From contig JAVEEC010000103.1 in the NCBI GenBank assembly GCA_030840645.1, forward strand, positions 1 to 39,092: DNA of 39,092 nucleotides, written 5' to 3'. Below are positions 16,660 to 24,900 of the stretch, piece after piece. Source of the stretch: Frankiaceae bacterium (GTDB lineage: Bacteria; Actinomycetota; Actinomycetes; BP-191). A program made the position numbers and the translations under genes. Under the pieces are notes generated by a model, which had not been told where the DNA came from, made no database searches, and was given only the letters and a program-made list of their open reading frames with translations. Within the stretch, counting starts at the first letter, position 1. Each line of letters begins with the position of its first letter.

Positions 16660-18017
16660 TACATGCTCGCGATCAGCTTCTCGACGCGCTCGTCGACGGC
16701 CCGGAACGGGTCCTTGCAGAGCACGGTCCGCTGCGCCTGGTCGTTCAGCTTGAGGTGGACCCAGTCGACGGTGAAGTCGCGGCGCTTCTCCTTCGCCTTG
16801 CGGATGAACTCGCCGCGCAGCCGCGCCCGCGTCGTCTGCGGCGGCGTGTCCATCGCCTCGGTGATCGTCACGTCATCGGTCACGCGGTGCACCGCGCCCT
16901 TGCGCTCCAAGAGGTAGTAGAGCCCGCGGTCGCGGTTGACGTCGTGGTATGCGAGGTCGAGCAGCGCGACCTTCGGCGAGGACAGCGCCAGCTTGTGCTT
17001 CGCGCGGTACCGCTCGACCAGCTGGTACTTCGTCACCCAGTCGATCTCGCGCGCGACCAGGTCGAGGTCGCCGGTCTCGATCGCGGTGAGCGCGCGGCCC
17101 CAGAGGTCGAGGACGCGTTCGGCGACGGGGTCGCTCCCCCGCCGCGTGACGAAGTCGCGGGCCTTCGCGTGGTACTCGTGCTGGATCTCCAGCGCGCTCG
17201 CCTCGCGGCTGTTCGCGAGCTTGACCCGCTTGCGGCAGGTGACGTCGTGGCTCACCTCGCGGATCGCGCGGATCGGGTTCTCGAGCGTGAGGTCGCGCAT
17301 CACGACGCCCGCCTCGATCATTCGCAGTACCAGGTCCGTCGTGCCGACCTTCAACAGCGTCGTGACCTCGTTCATCGTCGAGTCGCCGACGATCACGTGC
17401 AGCCTTCTGAAGCGTTCGGCATCGGCGTGCGGCTCGTCGCGGGTGTTGATGATCGGCCTCGACCGCGTCGTCGCCGAGGAGACGCCCTCCCAGATGTGCT
17501 CGGCGCGCTGGCTGATGCAGTACACCGCGCCCCGCGGGGTCTGGAGCACTTTGCCTGCGCCGCAGAGGATCTGCCGCGTCACGAGGAACGGGATCAGCAC
17601 GTCCGCGAGCCGGCTGAACTCGCCGTGCCTACCGACCAGGTAGTTCTCGTGGCAGCCGTAGGAGTTGCCGGCCGAGTCGGTGTTGTTCTTGAACAGGTAG
17701 ATCTGGCCCGCGATCCCCTCCTCGTGCAGCCGCTGCTCGGCGCTCGCGAGCAACGACTCGAGGATGCGTTCGCCCGCCTTGTCGTGGGCGACCAGGTCGA
17801 TCAGCGAGTCGCACTCCGGCGTCGCGTACTCGGGGTGGCTGCCGACGTCGAGGTAGAGGCGCGCACCGTTCTCCAGGAAGACGTTGGACGAACGGCCCCA
17901 GGACACGACGCGGCGGAACAGGTACCGCGCCACCTCGTCCGGCGACAGCCGCCGCTGGCCGCGGAACGTGCACGTGACGCCGTACTCGTTCTCGATCCCG
18001 AAGATCCGGCGGTCCAT
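16659..18017 (-). CDS. pafA: Pup-protein ligase PafA
   Basis: The 452-residue protein is a carboxylate-amine ligase-fold enzyme with the ATP/Mg loop GIENEYG (Glu9), the base-bearing segment [15 protein letters not shown] (Asp57), [31 protein letters not shown] and VGDSTMNEV. PafA activates the C-terminal Glu of Pup with ATP and joins it to substrate lysines, marking them for the proteasome. It lacks the extra N-terminal loop seen in Dop, which separates the two paralogues. Length is as usual for PafA. TAGGAT 6 nt before the ATG suggests a leaderless transcript. It is separated from the rest of the pup-proteasome genes by about 14 kb of surface-protein genes. Confidence 0.96.
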   Translation of the reverse strand: MDRRIFGIENEYGVTCTFRGQRRLSPDEVARYLFRRVVSWGRSSNVFLENGARLYLDVGSHPEYATPECDSLIDLVAHDKAGERILESLLASAEQRLHEEGIAGQIYLFKNNTDSAGNSYGCHENYLVGRHGEFSRLADVLIPFLVTRQILCGAGKVLQTPRGAVYCISQRAEHIWEGVSSATTRSRPIINTRDEPHADAERFRRLHVIVGDSTMNEVTTLLKVGTTDLVLRMIEAGVVMRDLTLENPIRAIREVSHDVTCRKRVKLANSREASALEIQHEYHAKARDFVTRRGSDPVAERVLDLWGRALTAIETGDLDLVAREIDWVTKYQLVERYRAKHKLALSSPKVALLDLAYHDVNRDRGLYYLLERKGAVHRVTDDVTITEAMDTPPQTTRARLRGEFIRKAKEKRRDFTVDWVHLKLNDQAQRTVLCKDPFRAVDERVEKLIASM

Positions 18018-18023
18018 ACGTCG

Positions 18024-18029
18024 ATCCTA
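18024..18029 (-). promoter_or_regulatory. -10 box of probable leaderless pafA promoter
   Basis: TAGGAT on the minus strand ends 6 nt before the ATG at 18017. There is no Shine-Dalgarno, and the spacing puts the transcript start at the initiation codon. Confidence 0.5.
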
Positions 18030-18051
18030 GGCGTGGCGCTGGTGCGCGTCG

Positions 18052-18186
18052 GCCGATACCGAGCACCTGGTCGGCGCGGGCAGCCGCGATGGCCCTCAAC
18101 CGCACCCGCGCCGGCCGGCACCCTCGTCCCGGCGCGCGACCACGCCGACCAGGCTCTACCGCCAGGACGTATATGCAGGTATCGGC
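18052..18186. other. Nested inverted repeats in the pafA / metzincin spacer
   Basis: Three perfect arm pairs are nested: GCCGATACC 18052-18060 with GGTATCGGC 18178-18186; CCTGGTCGGCG 18066-18076 with CGCCGACCAGG 18143-18153; and CGCGCCG 18107-18113 with CGGCGCG 18130-18136. Together they can form one long imperfect hairpin of 135 nt, with a 5-nt by 24-nt internal loop between the outer two stems. It lies between divergent genes, so a terminator role is not expected. A structured 5' leader of the metzincin gene, a small RNA, or paired operators are possible. No known RNA family was recognised. Confidence 0.4.
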
Positions 18187-18209
18187 GCCGCGTCGCCGAA
18201 TCACCCCGC

Positions 18210-19007
18210 ATGAATTCGAGCCGAGGTCTACGGGTCCTCATCGCGGCCGGCCTGGTCGCCGCCGCGGTCGGCGCAGGCGGCGGCGTCGCCGCGGGCAGTC
18301 CGCCGTGGGACGACCTGCCGAAGACGCACGGGCTCCCGGTGGACCCGGACCTGAGCTGCCCGACCGGGGACGACACGGTCCTCCTCGACCCCGACGACGG
18401 CCGGCAGATCGACCTCGACGTCCTCGTGCTGCTCGACGGTGTCGACCCCGCGCACGCCGCGTCGGTCTTCGCCGACGTCACCCTCCCGTACGCCGAGCTG
18501 AACCTGCGGGTCGTGCCGACGTACCAGGTCGCCGACCCGCCGTTCACCGGGACCGACACCATCGGCATCATCAACCAGGCGAGGGCGCTCTTCCCCGACC
18601 GCGAGGTGCCGGCCGAGTACGACATGGTCGAGGTGCTCACCAGCAAGAACGTCACCTACCTCGGCGACGCCGCGGTCGCCGGCCAGGCGTACTGCGTCGG
18701 CGGCGTGAGCGACCGGACGTGGGCGTACGAGGTCTCCGAGGCGGGGCCGCCGCCCACGCCGAGCGCCCGTGGCGTCGGTGGGCCGTCGCTGCCCGACTTC
18801 GGCGCGAAGAAGGCGGCGAAGGTGACCGCCCACGAGATGGGTCACCTCTTCGGCGGGGAGCACCAGTACGCGAACTGCGCCGAGAGCTTCCCCTGCACCC
18901 TGATGTTCTACGAGGCCAACCTGATCAGCCTGCACTTCGGCACGGTGAACGGCCGCATCGTCCGCGGCTACGCGGTCCGGTTCGCGGCCGCGAACGACGC
19001 GACGTAG
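18210..19007 (+). CDS. Secreted metzincin-type zinc metalloprotease
   Basis: The 265-residue protein has an N-terminal signal peptide (basic start, Ala/Gly/Val core to about residue 30). The zinc motif HEMGHLFGGEH at 208-218 fits HExxHxxGxxH exactly, and TLMFYE (Met232) could be the Met-turn, which places it in the metzincin clan (M12-like). Cysteines around the site (Cys224/230 region) may form a disulfide. It is predicted to act outside the cell; the substrate is unknown. The start is the ATG at 18210, with no clear Shine-Dalgarno, but upstream in-frame codons lack a start that keeps the signal peptide at the N-terminus. The upstream spacer holds the nested inverted repeats. The stop lies 6 nt from the convergent LuxR gene's stop. 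Confidence 0.85.
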   Translation: MNSSRGLRVLIAAGLVAAAVGAGGGVAAGSPPWDDLPKTHGLPVDPDLSCPTGDDTVLLDPDDGRQIDLDVLVLLDGVDPAHAASVFADVTLPYAELNLRVVPTYQVADPPFTGTDTIGIINQARALFPDREVPAEYDMVEVLTSKNVTYLGDAAVAGQAYCVGGVSDRTWAYEVSEAGPPPTPSARGVGGPSLPDFGAKKAAKVTAHEMGHLFGGEHQYANCAESFPCTLMFYEANLISLHFGTVNGRIVRGYAVRFAAANDAT

Positions 19008-19013
19008 CGGCGT

Positions 19014-20579
19014 TCAGGTCCGGGAGCGGAACAGCTCCACCAGCTCGTGCTTGCGCTCGATGCCGAGCTTCGCCCTGATGCGTTCGAGGTGCTTGCGAAC
19101 GGTGCCCGGCGACAGGTCGAGCCGGCTCGCGATGAGCGCTGCGGTCAGCCCGCGCGCGGCCATCATCGCGATCTCCTCCTCGCGCGGTGTCAGACCCGGC
19201 GAGGTGCGGCGGCGCTGGCTCGACGGCAGCGGGACCGAACGCAGCGCGCGCCGGTCGCCGTGCGCGCGGAGCAGCTCCGCGAGCGAGCGGTCCGCGCCGA
19301 GCCGGCGGAAGATCTCGGCCGCGCCGTCGACGGCCTCGGCGAGCGTCCCGCGGGGCAGCCGGGCGGCGGCCCCGGCGTCGGCGGCGTGCCGCAGCGCCCA
19401 CCCCTCCGACCACGGCTCGTCCAGCCGCCGGTAGTCGGCGGCTACGCCGAGCAGGTCGCGGTACGCGGACTCGGGGTCGTCGCGCGAGAGCAGCAGCGCG
19501 GTGCCGTGGCGGCGGACGATCGTGTCGCGGCGCCCGGTGGGCCAGAGGTCGGCGAGCCGTTCTGCCCACTCGGTCGCGGCGGCCGGGTCGACCTCGACCA
19601 CGGCGAGCCACACCTCGGGCCAGCCGACGCGCTGCCGCGTCGCGTGCACGAGCCCGAGCGACGTCTCCGCGTCGCGGGCCGGCCACGGCTCCCGCCGCCG
19701 CGCGCGGATGCGGACCTGCACCGCGATGGCGACGCAGCTCGTGATGTCGGCTCCGACCTCGGTGAACCGAGCGCCCGGGTCGAGAGCACCGCTGCCCCGC
19801 TCGAACTCGATGGCCGACCGGACGAGGCCGGCCATCGTCGACGGACCTGGCAGCCTGGTCGTCGCGCTGCCGGACAGCTCGGCGAGGGCGTCGTCCCACG
19901 CCCCGGTCCGCCACGCAAGCATGGCCGCGTCGGGCCGGACCAGCCGGTCGACGTCCGGCCAGCCGCGGACCCGGTCGATGACGGCGCGCGCCTCGGCGTA
20001 GCGCCCGAACGTCACCGCGGCCTCGACCCAGTTCGCGGCGACGCGGTGGACGACGTCCGCGGACACGACCGAGTCGGGCACCGGCAGCGCGGCGCCGGCG
20101 CGCGCCCAGTGCCGGAAGCCGGCCGCCTCGTCGCCGAGGTTCAGCTCGGTCAGCGCGAGGTTGGCGTGCGCGAGCGCCAGCACCAGCGGGTCGCCGCAAC
20201 GCCGCGCCAGCCGGACCGCGCGCCGCCCGTAGTCCGCGCGGATGCGCAGCGGCAACGTCTCCCCGATCGGGAACGCGAGCTCGGCCAGCGCCAGTGCCGT
20301 GCCGCGAACGTCGCCGCAGCGCTCGGCGGCCTCGCGGGCCTCGCAGAGGTCGTTGAGGCGCCCGGCCATGTCACCGCCGTACGACCGCAGCCGGGCGCGT
20401 GCGTGGAACAGCGCGGCCCGCACCGCGCCCTCCGCTCCCGGCAACAGCGCGCCCACCACGGCCAGGCCGTCCTCCGGGCGGTCGCCGGCTCGGGCGAGCA
20501 CGGCGAGCATGCCGACGTCCGCGACGCTCGCGGACGTCGGGTCGGCGGTCAGCCGGGCGGCGAGCCGGTCCAGATCCAT
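19014..20579 (-). CDS. LuxR-family transcriptional regulator with TPR-like helical region
   Basis: The 521-residue protein is mostly repeated helical hairpins rich in Ala/Arg/Leu (TPR-like) up to about residue 440, then a C-terminal LuxR/GerE helix-turn-helix (LTPREEEIAMMAARGLTAA, then LIASRLDLSPGTVRKHLERI). It resembles LAL/MalT-type regulators but has no AAA/NB-ARC ATPase module, so it is likely driven by protein or ligand binding to the helical part. It is divergent from the PD40/NHL surface-protein operon and convergent with the metzincin gene, so these are the natural candidate targets (inference). The ATG at 20579 lacks a Shine-Dalgarno; TATATT lies 8 nt upstream. Confidence 0.85.
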   Translation of the reverse strand: MDLDRLAARLTADPTSASVADVGMLAVLARAGDRPEDGLAVVGALLPGAEGAVRAALFHARARLRSYGGDMAGRLNDLCEAREAAERCGDVRGTALALAELAFPIGETLPLRIRADYGRRAVRLARRCGDPLVLALAHANLALTELNLGDEAAGFRHWARAGAALPVPDSVVSADVVHRVAANWVEAAVTFGRYAEARAVIDRVRGWPDVDRLVRPDAAMLAWRTGAWDDALAELSGSATTRLPGPSTMAGLVRSAIEFERGSGALDPGARFTEVGADITSCVAIAVQVRIRARRREPWPARDAETSLGLVHATRQRVGWPEVWLAVVEVDPAAATEWAERLADLWPTGRRDTIVRRHGTALLLSRDDPESAYRDLLGVAADYRRLDEPWSEGWALRHAADAGAAARLPRGTLAEAVDGAAEIFRRLGADRSLAELLRAHGDRRALRSVPLPSSQRRRTSPGLTPREEEIAMMAARGLTAALIASRLDLSPGTVRKHLERIRAKLGIERKHELVELFRSRT

Positions 20580-20587
20580 GGCGCCGC

Positions 20588-20593
20588 AATATA
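20588..20593 (-). promoter_or_regulatory. -10 box of probable leaderless luxR-type gene promoter
   Basis: TATATT on the minus strand, in an AT-rich island of an otherwise GC-rich region, ends 8 nt before the ATG at 20579. It is the strongest -10-like hexamer seen in the window. Confidence 0.55.
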
Positions 20594-20630
20594 CGCACTT
20601 TTGCCGGTTTCTACCCCTATCACGGGGCGC

Positions 20631-20636
20631 TAACGT
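20631..20636 (+). promoter_or_regulatory. Possible -10 box for the PD40/NHL operon
   Basis: TAACGT on the plus strand fits TAnnnT and lies 34 nt before the ATG at 20671, leaving room for the GGAGG ribosome site. No convincing -35 is seen. CCCC/GGGG arms (ccccTATCACgggg) just upstream could be an operator. Confidence 0.25.
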
Positions 20637-20670
20637 CCCGACTGCGGGGGCCGGGCGCCCTGGAGGCTCC

Positions 20671-21915
20671 ATGTCGCGGTCCACGTTCTGGGTCCGGCTC
20701 GCGCTGGGCGCGCTCGTCGTCGCCCACCCTGCGGGCCCGGCGAACGCCGCGCCGCCGCGCTTCGAGCGGATCAGTGCCGCGTACGCCGGCGCCGGGCAGC
20801 CCGCGGTGACGCCGGACGGCCGGTTCGTGCTGTTCACCGCGACGCCCCGGCCGCCCGCGCTCCAGCCGAACACCGCGGCGACGCAGGCGTACGTCCACGT
20901 CCGGGCGAGCCGCGCGTACGAGACGGTCAGCGTCAGCTCGGCGGGCAAGCCCGGCGACGCGCACACCCAGGCCGCCGCGATCACGCCCGACGGCCGGTAC
21001 GTCGCCCTAGCCTCCCGCGCGACGAACTTCGCGCCCAAGGCGCAGACGACCGTTCCGGTGTTCGTCAGGGACCGGGTCGCGCGGACGACGGTCCCGCTGT
21101 TCCTTCCCGGCCTGAAGCCGAGCGGCAGCGCGGGCGGTGTGACGTCCGTCGCGATCAGCGCCAACGGGAGATACGTCGCGTTCTCACTGATGGGTTGGGA
21201 CCTCGTCGCCGGCAACCCCGGCTCCGGCAGCCAGGCTGTCGGCCGGGTGTACCTCGCCGACCGGTCGACCCGCCGCCTCACCGTCGTCTCGACCGGCGCG
21301 GACGGCCGGCCGGCGCTCGCCGAGCAGGTGGGCCAGGTGGCGCTCAGCGCCGACGGCCGGTACGTCGCGTTCTCCTCGCCGGAGTCGCTCACCCCCGACG
21401 ACCGCGACGCCGGGCGGGTCGACGTGTACGTCCGCGACGTCGTCGCCCGCCGGACAGCGCTGGTGAGCGGGTCGCTGGCGGACGACGCCGACTACCGCCT
21501 CCCGCGGCTGGACCAGGCGGCGAACGTCGTGGCCTTCCTCGCCGCGCGTTCCACCGGCTCGAAGGTCGAGGTGGTGAGCCGGGCCGGCACGCCGCTGCGG
21601 GCGCTGCCCGGGCCGGCCGACGTCGGGTGGACGACCGCGTCGTCGCCGGCGGTCGACCCGTCGGGCCGGGTCGTCGGCTACGTCGGCGGCAACCCCGGGG
21701 TGCTGGTGTCCGAGCCGTTCGGAGCGCGGCTCGGCACCAGTACGTCGGAGCGCCTCACCCAGTCGGACCAGCCGTGGTGCGCGCTGCCCGGGTGCGGCGG
21801 GAACGCCCTTGACGTGGCCCTCTCCCGCGACGCGGCGGTCGCGGTCCTCGTGACCAGCGCGCGGCTGACGTCCGACGACCTGGACAACGACGCCGATGTC
21901 TACGTCCGCTCGTAG
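20671..21915 (+). CDS. Secreted PD40/TolB-like beta-propeller protein
   Basis: The 414-residue protein has a signal peptide ending near PANA|AP (residue 27) and at least six PD40-type blade motifs: TPDGRFVLFTA, TPDGRYVALAS, SANGRYVAFSL, SADGRYVAFSS, DQAANVVAFLA and DPSGRVVGYVG. These form a six-bladed TolB-like propeller in related proteins, usually a protein- or ligand-binding platform. The last blade has a probable disulfide (CALPGCGG). It is not a TolB orthologue: there is no Tol-Pal system in actinobacteria and no N-terminal TolB domain. GGAGG five nt before the ATG sets the start. The stop lies 20 nt inside the NHL gene, so the two are co-translated. Confidence 0.85.
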   Translation: MSRSTFWVRLALGALVVAHPAGPANAAPPRFERISAAYAGAGQPAVTPDGRFVLFTATPRPPALQPNTAATQAYVHVRASRAYETVSVSSAGKPGDAHTQAAAITPDGRYVALASRATNFAPKAQTTVPVFVRDRVARTTVPLFLPGLKPSGSAGGVTSVAISANGRYVAFSLMGWDLVAGNPGSGSQAVGRVYLADRSTRRLTVVSTGADGRPALAEQVGQVALSADGRYVAFSSPESLTPDDRDAGRVDVYVRDVVARRTALVSGSLADDADYRLPRLDQAANVVAFLAARSTGSKVEVVSRAGTPLRALPGPADVGWTTASSPAVDPSGRVVGYVGGNPGVLVSEPFGARLGTSTSERLTQSDQPWCALPGCGGNALDVALSRDAAVAVLVTSARLTSDDLDNDADVYVRS

Positions 21916-24900
21916 ACGCGTCGTCGTCGCGGCCCTGCTGCTCGCGACGGCGACACCGACCCTGTCCCGCGCGAGCGGCCCGGCCACCGGCGTGCCGTCG
22001 CGGGGAGCGACCGTGCGGGTGCCGCTGGACGGTCGCGGGTCGATCGAGGTGACGATCCCGGACGACGTCCTGGGCCGCGCCCGGCCGGGCGGCACGACGT
22101 CACTGCGCGCGACCCGTACCGCGTCGTCGTCGTCGAAGGGAGCCGCCGTCGCCTCCGCGCCGTCCCGGCCGGCCGGCGACCTCAGCGCCGACGGCGCCCG
22201 GCAGTTCCCCGCCGATGCCGCCGCCACTCCGGGCACCGTCGCGAGCATCGCGGGCGGGTACTGCGAGGGGTACCCGGCGGGCGAGGCGACGATCAGCCCG
22301 ACCCGGCTGACGTACGACCGCGACGGCCGGCTGTGGTGGGTCGACGACGACCAGTCGATCGTCAACGGCGGCAACCACGACCGCGGGTCGAGCCTCCTGC
22401 GGACGCTCGACGCGGCCGGCCGGGTCCGGACCGTCGCGCCGCTCATCGAGCCGCAGGAGGGTCGCGAGGACCGCCAGGACCTGCACTCGTGGATGCGTTC
22501 GCGGCCGGTCGCCGACCCGCGCGGCGGCGTCCTGGTGCAGGTCAGCCACAACCTGTTCGGCGGGTACAACGCGCGCTACGGCGACGGGCCGCTGTCCGGC
22601 GCGATCTACCGCTTCACCGCCGACGGCAGGCGCGAGCTGATCGCCGGCCGGCCCGACCTGCCGCTCGCCCCGACCACGCACGGCGACGCCGACGGCCCGC
22701 CCGCGACGCAGAGCGTCATCGGGTACGTCTCCTCGATCGCCACCGACGACGCGGGCAACGTCTACTTCGCCGAGTCGACCAGCCCCGCGTACTTCGACCA
22801 CCCGCGCGCGAACCTGGTCCGCGTCGTCAACCGTACCGACGACACGCTGCGGTACTACGCGGGGACGCCCGACGAGGTCACGGTCGCGCCGGGCGCGATC
22901 GGCACCCTCGCGTCGGACCTCGAACCCGGCGACGCGACCTCCCTCCTGCCCGGCAGGGGCAACGGTGGGAGCGCGCGCAAGGCGCGGTTCGCGCTGGTCC
23001 CCGCGATGCAGGTCCGCAACGACGTCCTCTACCTCCTCGACCTCATCGCGGACCCGGCCAAGCGGGCGCGCGGCCAGGACATCGCCACCGGCCAGGTCCG
23101 CGCCGTCAACCTCGGCCTCGGCGACCGAGCGGGCGCGACGGTCGCGTACGGCGTCCCGCTCCCGGTCGGCGCCGTCGACGGCGTCGCAGGCGGGACCCAG
23201 CCCGTCTCGGGGTCGGCCGGCGACGGCGGCCCGGCCCGCGCCGCGACGTTCCTCCTCGACGTCACGAACCAGACCGGCGACCTCGCGATCGACCGCGCCG
23301 GAACGCTCTACATCGCCGACTCGCTCGCCGACCGCGTCCGCGCGGTGGACCCGCGGACGGCGCTGATCAGGACGGTCGCCGGCACGGGTACGGGCGGCGA
23401 GGCGGTCGAGGCCGCACCCGCGACGGCGGCGGCGCTCTGGCAGCCGGTCGGCATCACCGTCGACCCGCAGGACCGGCTGGTCCTCGCCGACTACCTCAAC
23501 GCGCGCGTTCGCCGCCTCGACGGGGACGGCCGGCTGCGCGCGGTCGTGGGTCGCGGGCCGACGCCCTGCGGCGACGGGCAGCTCGCGACCGGGCGGAGCG
23601 TGAACGGCGGCGCGATGTTCGGCGACGTGAGCGACACCGCCGTGGACTCGAAGGGCCGGGTGTACGTCGGCGACGTGCGGTACCACCAGGTCCGGCGCGT
23701 CGACCCCGACGGGCGCGTCCGGGTCGTCGTCGGGCAGCCCACCCGCTGCGTCGGCAACTACCTCACCGGGCTCGCGGTCCCCGGCTCGTGTCCAGGGCTC
23801 GGGACGCAGTACGGCGACGGCGGCCCGTACGCCGCGGCCGGGCTGGCCGCGCCGCACTTCCTGGCGACCGACCTGTACGACAACCTCTACGTCAGCGACG
23901 TGGACCGGGTGCGGTACGTGAACTTCGCCGACCGTCCGGTGTCGGTGCACGGCATCACCGTCGCGCCGGGCACCATCGCGACCGTCGTCACGTACCCGAG
24001 CCGGACGGTGCGCGTCACGGGGACGGCGTGGGGCGTGCCGCTCGACATCGAGTTCCCCGCGCCGATCGGCGACCTCGCCGTCGACGACGCGGGCAACCTG
24101 TACGTCGCCGACCCGGTCCTCGACTACGTCTACCGGCTCGGGCCGTGCGGCCACACCGGCCTGCTCGTCGGCACCGGCCAGTCGCCGGCCCGCGGCGGCG
24201 ACGGGGACGGCGGTCCCGCGCACGAGGCGCGGGTGTCGCCGCGGGGACTGGCGTTCGACCGGGCGCGGCGGGCGTTGCTCATCTCCGACATGAACGGCTC
24301 CTCGACCGCTGTCGTCGCCGGCACGACGGTGACGGAGGTCGGCGGCAACCGGATCCGGGCCGTCAACCTCGGCGACCGGGCGGCGCGGGTGTTCGGCGTG
24401 ACGGTCGGCGTCGGGACGATCGAGACGGTCGCCGGGACCAGGTCCTGCCTCTACTGCTCGACCGGCGACGGGCAGCCGGCGATCGACGCCGGTATCAGCG
24501 CCGGCTCCACCCTCGCGATCGGCGCGGGCGGCCGGCTCTACGTGACCGACCCGTTCTTCCAGCGCGTGCGCGTCGTGCTGCCGGACGGCCGGATCGCGGG
24601 CGTCACGTCGTTCTGGCCGGAGGGCGACTGGAACGCCCTGCCACCGGCCGGGTACCGCGGCGACGGCGGGCAGGCCATGGAGGCGTGGTTCGGGCTCTGG
24701 TACTACCGCAACTGGCAGGGCGTCGGCGTGGTCGGCTCGGTCACCGCGACGCCCGCGGGCGACCTCCTCGTCGCCGACGCGAGCGGCCGCGTCCGGCGGG
24801 TCCGCGACGCGTACGACGCGCCGTTGCGCACGGCGGTCGCCGCCCCGGGCCCGCCCGGCGCGGGCGTGGGCTTCTCCGCGACGACGATGCTCGAGGACGA

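Noticed and set aside
20671-21915. TolB of a Tol-Pal system
   Set aside because: Only the propeller motifs match; there is no N-terminal TolB domain and no tolA, tolQ, tolR or pal nearby.
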